DNA from: Chloroflexota bacterium
GTDB lineage: Bacteria; Chloroflexota; Anaerolineae; Anaerolineales; DRMV01
DNA length: 18,739 nucleotides
NCBI GenBank assembly: GCA_013154225.1
Contig: JAADCW010000220.1
Location: 1 to 18,739, forward strand
Reading direction: 5' to 3'
A model generated the notes under the pieces. The model saw only the letters and a program-made list of their open reading frames with translations. It was not told where the DNA came from and did not search any database. The translations under genes were made by a program, and so were the position numbers. Positions 14,291-18,739 of the stretch are shown here, one piece after another. Position 1 is the stretch's first letter; each line of letters starts with the position of its first letter.

Positions 14291-15490
14291 ATGCGTTCCA
14301 AATGGTCCCTGGTAGTCGCCCTGGTGGTGCTGGCAGCCGTACTGCTGAGCGCCTGTGGCGGCGGCGGTGGCGGCGAAGCCAACACCGACATCAAAGTCGG
14401 CGCCATCTTTGACCTGACCGGCCCCACTTCAGACGTTGGCACGCCCTACAGCGAAGGCGTGCGCGGCTATGTGGACTGGTTGAATGCCAATGGCGGCATC
14501 GACGGGCGCAAGATTGACCTGGTGTGGGCAGACTACGCCTACAAAGTTGACCAGGCCGAACAACTCTATTCCCAGTTCGTCAACGAAGGCGTGGTTGCCT
14601 TCCAGGGCTGGGGCACGGGCGATACCGAAGCCCTGCGTTCCAAGATTGCGGCAGACAAGATTCCCTTCATGTCGGCATCTTACTCTGCCAACCTGCTCGA
14701 TATTCAGAAAGCGCCCTACAACTTCCTCATCGGCGTCACCTATTCTGACCAGGCCATCATCGCCATTCAGTGGGCAATCCAGGATTGGAAAGCCGCGGGC
14801 AACGAGGGGATGCCCAAAGTCGCTTTGATTCACCACGACAGCCCCTTTGGTGAATCCCCCGTGGCCGATGCCCAAGCCTTTGCCCAATCCCAAGGCGTGG
14901 ACTTCATGCACATCGCCATGCCCAAGGGCGCGACCGACTACGTCGCGGAACTGGCCCAAATTCAGAAATTTGGCGCGAACTATGTGATCATCCACACCGT
15001 CTCCAGCCCCGCGGCCGTGCTCGTCAAAGACGCGAAGAACCAGGGGCTGATGGACAAAATCAAGTTCATCAACATGAACTGGTGCGCGGATGAAGGCTTC
15101 ATCAACCTGGCGGGCGACGCGGCCGAGGGTGTGTATGGCACCCTGCCCTTCACCCCGCCCAGCGACCCCGTGCCCGGCCACGAAGCCCCGGCCCAGTGGC
15201 TCAAGGAACACGGCTCCAGCCTGGACGACAAGGGCCTGCACTACGTCCAAGGTTGGTGGACAATGGCTGTGATGACCGAAGGTATCCGCCGGGTGGTCGA
15301 AGAAGGCAAACCCGTAACCGGCGAAAACATCAAAGCCGCGCTGGAAACCATCAAAGACTTTGACACCGGCGGCGTGACCGCGCCCATCACCTTCACGCCC
15401 GAAAGCCATCGCGGTAGCACCGCGCTCCGCATCTACATGGTGAAAGACGGGAAGTGGACGCGCGTCACCGACTACATCTCGGCCCCGTAA
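14291..15490 (+). CDS. Substrate-binding lipoprotein of the branched-chain-type transporter
   Basis: A 399-residue periplasmic-binding protein of the LivJ/LivK (Peripla_BP_6) type. It has a lipoprotein signal ending LLSAC with Cys22, then a Gly-rich spacer. The mature fold begins IKVGAIFDLTGPTSDVGTPY, the usual opening of this family, and continues GGIDGRKIDLVWADYAYK. AGGAGG lies seven bases upstream of the ATG at 14291. It delivers substrate to LivH/LivM. The ligand is not evident: family members bind branched-chain amino acids, amides, urea or aromatic acids. A strong hairpin follows the stop and may attenuate transcription into the next genes, keeping this protein in excess. Confidence 0.93.
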   Translation: MRSKWSLVVALVVLAAVLLSACGGGGGGEANTDIKVGAIFDLTGPTSDVGTPYSEGVRGYVDWLNANGGIDGRKIDLVWADYAYKVDQAEQLYSQFVNEGVVAFQGWGTGDTEALRSKIAADKIPFMSASYSANLLDIQKAPYNFLIGVTYSDQAIIAIQWAIQDWKAAGNEGMPKVALIHHDSPFGESPVADAQAFAQSQGVDFMHIAMPKGATDYVAELAQIQKFGANYVIIHTVSSPAAVLVKDAKNQGLMDKIKFINMNWCADEGFINLAGDAAEGVYGTLPFTPPSDPVPGHEAPAQWLKEHGSSLDDKGLHYVQGWWTMAVMTEGIRRVVEEGKPVTGENIKAALETIKDFDTGGVTAPITFTPESHRGSTALRIYMVKDGKWTRVTDYISAP

Positions 15491-15503
15491 AAACCGCATA
15501 CCC

Positions 15504-15541
15504 AAGGGGGGATGCGCCCTCAGGTGGATCCCCCCTTTCCC
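15504..15541 (+). terminator. Hairpin after the substrate-binding gene, partial terminator
   Basis: AAGGGGGGAT (15504-15513) pairs perfectly with ATCCCCCCTT (15528-15537) around a 14-base loop, followed by TTCCC. The short T run suggests partial termination inside the transporter cluster. Confidence 0.6.
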
Positions 15542-15593
15542 TGCCCTTTTCGTTGGCCTGCCTGATCCCTAAGTTTTCCCCAGCGAGGATGCC

Positions 15594-16388
15594 ATGCTCA
15601 GCCTCAACAATGTCGAAGTAATCTACAACAAAGTCATCCTGGTGCTCAAAGGCATGTCCATGCAAGTGCCCCAAGGCAAAATCGTGGGGCTGTTGGGTGC
15701 CAATGGTGCCGGAAAAACCACCACCCTCAAAGCCATCTCGGGCCTGCTCAAACCCGAAGACGGCGAAGTAACCGATGGCTCCATCGAATTCCTGGGCGAA
15801 CCCATCCACAACCGAGATCCTGAAGAAATCGTGCGGATGGGCATCTTCCAGGTGATGGAAGGCCGACGGGTTTTCGAACACCTCACCGTGGAAGAAAACC
15901 TCATCGCGGGGGCCTACACCCGCCACGGCCGCGGCTCCCTCAGCCAGGATTTGGAAATGGTTTACACCTACTTCCCGCGGCTCAAAGAGCGCTACAAACA
16001 AGTGGCTGGTTACCTTTCCGGCGGCGAACAGCAAATGCTCGCCATTGGCCGCGCGCTCATGGCGCACCCCAAACTCATGCTCCTTGACGAACCTTCGCTG
16101 GGCCTGGCCCCTCTGCTGGTGCAGGAAATCTTCGAGATTGTCCAACGCATCAACAAGGAACAAGGCACCACCATTTTGCTGGTGGAACAAAACGCCAACC
16201 TGACCCTGCAAGTTGCCGATTATGCCTACATTATGGAAAGCGGACGCATCGTGCTGGAAGGCACACCCGAAGAACTGAAGGAAAACGCAGACGTCCGCGA
16301 ATTCTACCTGGGCCTGACTGAAGTCGGCAAACGCAAATCCTACCGCGACGTCAAGCACTACAAACGCCGCAAACGCTGGCTTTCCTAA
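15594..16388 (+). CDS. livF: Branched-chain-type ABC transporter ATPase (LivF-like)
   Basis: A 264-residue second ATPase of the transporter. Motifs are Walker A GANGAGKT (35-42), signature LSGGEQQ (141-147), Walker B LMLLDEPSLGLAP (161-173) and a LVEQN H-loop variant, all standard for LivF. It has a basic tail of about 20 residues (GKRKSYRDVKHYKRRKRW), longer than usual for LivF. GAGGAT lies just upstream of the ATG, giving a modest ribosome site. The gene comes about 50 bases after the hairpin that ends the binding-protein gene. Confidence 0.92.
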   Translation: MLSLNNVEVIYNKVILVLKGMSMQVPQGKIVGLLGANGAGKTTTLKAISGLLKPEDGEVTDGSIEFLGEPIHNRDPEEIVRMGIFQVMEGRRVFEHLTVEENLIAGAYTRHGRGSLSQDLEMVYTYFPRLKERYKQVAGYLSGGEQQMLAIGRALMAHPKLMLLDEPSLGLAPLLVQEIFEIVQRINKEQGTTILLVEQNANLTLQVADYAYIMESGRIVLEGTPEELKENADVREFYLGLTEVGKRKSYRDVKHYKRRKRWLS

Positions 16389-16434
16389 CCCCCTCGCCCG
16401 TGGCTCCTGCCACACCGCACTTTTCCGAGGAATC

Positions 16435-17613
16435 ATGACCCAGCATCTTACCGAACTCATCGCCCATCTGACCGCGCACGCGCCAGCCTTTGCCCGCCGC
16501 ATGGAAGCCGCGGGGCTGACGCCCGAAGACATCCGCACCCCCGACGATCTGGCCCGCATCCCGGTACTCCGCAAAGACGACCTCATCGCGCTCCAGGCCG
16601 AAAATCCACCCTTTGGCGGCCTGCTTGCCGTAGAGATCAGCGCGCTCAAACGGGTTTACCAATCCCCTGGGCCCATTTACGAACCCGAAGCCAACGTGCC
16701 CGACTATTGGCGCTGGGCTTCTGCCCTGCGGGCCGCGGGCTTCCACCCGGGCGACGTGGTGCTCAACGCGTTTGGTTACCACCTCACGCCCGCGGGCGCG
16801 ATGTTTGAAGAGGGCCTGCGCGCGGTGGGCTGTACTGTGCTCCCCGGCGGTGTTGGTAATCAGGAACAGCAGGTGCGCGCCATGCACGCGCTGGGCGTGA
16901 CGGGCTACGTGGGCCTGCCTTCCTACCTCAAAGCCCTGCTGGACAAAGCCGACGCGCTGGGCCTGCCCCTCAAGGTAGAAAAAGCCTTTGTGACCGCGGA
17001 ACCCCTGCCGCCTTCCCTGCGAGCGGAACTGCAACAGCGGGGTGTTACCACCGTGCGCCAGGGCTACGGCACCGCGGAATGCGGCAACCTGGGCTACGAA
17101 TGTGAGGCCGAGAACGGCTGGCACGTGCCCGATGACGTTATCGTGCAGATTTGCGACATCAACACCGGCCAACCCCTGCCGCCTGGCGAAGTCGGCGAAG
17201 TGGTGGTCACCGTATTGCACGACACCTACGCGCTGGTGCGCTTCGGCACCGGCGACCTTTCGGCCCTTGCCACCGAGCCCTGCACATGCGGCCTTGAAAG
17301 CCCGCGGCTGGTGGGCTGGCTGGGCCGTGTGGGCGATGCAGTCAAAGTGCGCGGCATGTTCCTCCACCCCCGCCAGCTGCGCGACCTGATGGCACGCTTC
17401 CCCGAAGTGGAACGCTGGCAAGCTGTGATTACGCGCGAAGCCCACAAAGACTACCTCACCCTGGAAATCGTCGCGCCCCACGCGGCCGAAAGCCTGGAGG
17501 CAACCATTGCAGAAACCGCGCGCGACGCCCTCAAATTCCGTCTGGAAGTCCGCCGCGTGGCCTCGCTTCCAGACGACGCGGCCCCAATTCGCGATACACG
17601 CACTTGGGAATAA
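16435..17613 (+). CDS. Phenylacetate-CoA ligase (PaaK) family protein
   Basis: A 392-residue adenylate-forming protein that should activate a carboxylic acid, perhaps an aromatic one, to its CoA ester. PaaK-like features are GYGTAECGNLGYEC (about 214-227), the MP-like C-terminal hinge LVRFGTGDLSAL (about 263-274), CTCG (283-286) and GRVGDAVKVRGMFLHPRQL (about 296-314). The usual Ser/Thr/Gly-rich P-loop (SSGTTGxP) is not there; the same position reads YQSPGPIYEPE (75-85). I recall a PaaK subgroup in transporter clusters with this SPGPIYEP form, so it is probably functional rather than broken. GAGGA precedes the ATG. It is the last gene of the transporter/ligase cluster. Confidence 0.83.
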   Translation: MTQHLTELIAHLTAHAPAFARRMEAAGLTPEDIRTPDDLARIPVLRKDDLIALQAENPPFGGLLAVEISALKRVYQSPGPIYEPEANVPDYWRWASALRAAGFHPGDVVLNAFGYHLTPAGAMFEEGLRAVGCTVLPGGVGNQEQQVRAMHALGVTGYVGLPSYLKALLDKADALGLPLKVEKAFVTAEPLPPSLRAELQQRGVTTVRQGYGTAECGNLGYECEAENGWHVPDDVIVQICDINTGQPLPPGEVGEVVVTVLHDTYALVRFGTGDLSALATEPCTCGLESPRLVGWLGRVGDAVKVRGMFLHPRQLRDLMARFPEVERWQAVITREAHKDYLTLEIVAPHAAESLEATIAETARDALKFRLEVRRVASLPDDAAPIRDTRTWE

Positions 17614-17648
17614 CCCGCATCTCCGACCCAGACCACAAGGAGGGAAAA

Positions 17649-18113
17649 ATGTCAAAGCCGGTCAAGTTTGGTCTTCTCGTTGGCGCCATAGGTTTGGTGA
17701 CCAATGCCTGTATCTCCGCATTGTTGGGGCTTTGTGGGCCAGGCGTCTCCCTCATCGCGGGCGCGGTCGTGGGGTATTTGATCGGCCATCAGGCCGTGGG
17801 CAAAGCCCAAGCCGGCAAAGATGGCGCGCTGGGCGGCGCGGTGGCTGGCGTGCTCTTGTTGGTGGGACAAATCATTGGCGGCCTGCTGGCCTTGGTTATC
17901 ATCCAACACGTGCCCTCGCAAGGCGGCTGGCTCCAACCCCCTTCCCCTTCCGCGCCAGGCTCTGAAATCGCCCTTTATTACATGGGCGGGTTGGGCGCTG
18001 GGGTATGCTTTGGCCTCATTGACATTGCCATCGCTGCCTTGGGCGGCACCCTGGTGGCGCGCTGGACAGCGCAAGAAGAAGCCCCGCCCCCTCCGCCGCC
18101 CGTGTTGGAATGA
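17649..18113 (+). CDS. Small Gly/Ala-rich membrane protein, unknown function
   Basis: A 154-residue protein with four likely membrane segments (about 6-27, 31-50, 59-87 and 106-137) and a Pro-rich C-terminal tail (APPPPPPVLE). The ATG at 17649 follows AAGGAGGG by four bases; an earlier in-frame start at 17604 has no ribosome site. The Gly-rich helices (VGAIGLV, AGAVVGYLIG, GGAVAGVLLLVG) resemble small bacterial membrane proteins of unknown role, and I cannot name a family. It lies 35 bases after the PaaK-like gene and may be read from the same transcript. Terminators follow it. Confidence 0.82.
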   Translation: MSKPVKFGLLVGAIGLVTNACISALLGLCGPGVSLIAGAVVGYLIGHQAVGKAQAGKDGALGGAVAGVLLLVGQIIGGLLALVIIQHVPSQGGWLQPPSPSAPGSEIALYYMGGLGAGVCFGLIDIAIAALGGTLVARWTAQEEAPPPPPPVLE

Positions 18114-18139
18114 AGCCCTCGCCTAACGTTTGCAAGGCT

Positions 18140-18164
18140 GGCCTTGCCGTTTAGGCGGCCTTTT
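18140..18164 (+). terminator. Intrinsic terminator, first of two
   Basis: GGCC-TT-GCC, loop GTTTA, then GGC-GGCC and TTTT: a seven-pair stem with a two-base bulge followed directly by four T. It begins about 26 bases after the stop of the membrane-protein gene. Confidence 0.55.
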
Positions 18165-18176
18165 CCCTAAAATTCC

Positions 18177-18216
18177 ACCTCAGCCGCCTCTTCACACGGC
18201 TGAGGTTTGTTTTTTC
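18177..18216 (+). terminator. Strong intrinsic terminator, second of two
   Basis: ACCTCAGCCG (18177-18186) pairs perfectly with CGGCTGAGGT (18197-18206) around a 10-base loop and is followed by TTTGTTTTTT. This is the clearest terminator in the window outside the T-box. Confidence 0.85.
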
Positions 18217-18254
18217 CGCGCGATATCAGTTCCCCATAACAAAAGGAGAACCTC

Positions 18255-18739
18255 ATGTCCCATCCTTTCGGCTGGCTCCAGGAAAAATATTGGCTCAAGG
18301 CCTTCGTTGGTCTGACCATTGCCACGCTGATCGTGTTTGCCGTCATCAGCGCGTGGGACAAACCTCTGCAAACCCAGGCATCTCCCCAAGGCATTGTTTC
18401 CTTTGAAACTGCGGGAAGTGTGGCCGCAGCACAAAACATCCTGGGCGCATGGTCTGCCAAGGCACGTGTGTTTGCCGGCCTCAGCCTGGGCATAGACTAT
18501 CTCTTCATGGTGCTTTATGCTCTGGCCATCGGCCTGGGATGTGTGCTTGTCGGTGCGGCCTGGCACGGCCCCTGGGAACGCCTCGGGGTTGGCTTGGCCT
18601 GGGCCGTTTGGGTCGCGGCCGGGTTGGACGCGGTGGAAAACGTTGCTTTGATTCGGATGCTCACCCAAGGCACAGCCAGCGAACCCTGGCCGCGCGTTGC
18701 GGCCGCGTGTGCGACGATCAAATTTGGTCTGGTCGGCCT
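18255..18739 (+). CDS. Multi-span membrane protein, unknown function, partial at the right edge
   Basis: The ATG at 18255 follows AAAAGGAGAA, and the frame is open to the window edge (161 complete codons). Membrane segments are visible at about residues 14-33, 72-101 and 109-130, with a fourth starting near the edge. A conserved-looking stretch GIVSFETAGS (about 46-55) lies in a loop, followed by LGIDYLFMVLYALAIGLG. I have seen this arrangement in uncharacterised bacterial membrane proteins but cannot name the family. It follows the double terminator, and I see no clear promoter in the short gap, so its transcription start is unknown. Confidence 0.8.
   Translation, partial: MSHPFGWLQEKYWLKAFVGLTIATLIVFAVISAWDKPLQTQASPQGIVSFETAGSVAAAQNILGAWSAKARVFAGLSLGIDYLFMVLYALAIGLGCVLVGAAWHGPWERLGVGLAWAVWVAAGLDAVENVALIRMLTQGTASEPWPRVAAACATIKFGLVG

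Overview
The window looks like a chromosomal segment of a GC-rich, probably thermotolerant or anaerobic/facultative bacterium. Gene content resembles Chloroflexota (Anaerolineae-like) genomes: a b6f-spaced cytochrome b with a Rieske protein and a multihaem cytochrome c, a four-subunit 2-oxoacid:ferredoxin oxidoreductase, a branched-chain-type ABC transporter interleaved with acyl-CoA ligases, lipoprotein signals and a T-box riboswitch. That placement is an inference from content only; no marker gene is present.

Layout. (1) Positions 1-580: a visibly AT-rich patch with the start of a leftward gene for a secreted protein that runs off the left edge, its promoter, and a rightward extended -10 promoter. 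(2) 581-2222: a 45-residue Arg/Gly-rich microprotein with a C-terminal membrane helix, then a lipoprotein with two near-identical DUF2202 ferritin-like domains and His-rich linkers. (3) 2337-5978: an alternative cytochrome bc complex of cytochrome b, TAT-exported Rieske protein and membrane-anchored triheme cytochrome c. (4) 6022-9201: a sigma70-like promoter, a complete T-box leader with terminator, and a 2-oxoacid:ferredoxin oxidoreductase operon (delta, alpha, beta, gamma). (5) 9330-17613: a promoter with an overlapping palindrome, then a seven-gene cluster: LivG-like ATPase, long-chain-type acyl-CoA ligase, LivH, LivM, substrate-binding lipoprotein, LivF and a PaaK-family ligase. (6) 17649-end: two small membrane proteins separated by tandem terminators. 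All complete genes are on the + strand.

How the parts may work together. The bc complex should pass electrons from (mena)quinol to a periplasmic acceptor. The transporter would import amino acids or branched/aromatic carboxylates, the two AMP-forming ligases would make CoA thioesters, and the oxidoreductase would interconvert acyl-CoA and 2-oxoacids with ferredoxin. The striking point is the T-box in front of the oxidoreductase. T-boxes switch genes on when a given tRNA is uncharged, which suits amino acid supply rather than catabolism. The candidate specifier (CUC, Leu) and the UGGU bulge, which matches an A73 discriminator, both point to leucine. The most interesting hypothesis here is therefore a leucine-starvation-controlled oxidoreductase acting in reductive carboxylation of scavenged acids.
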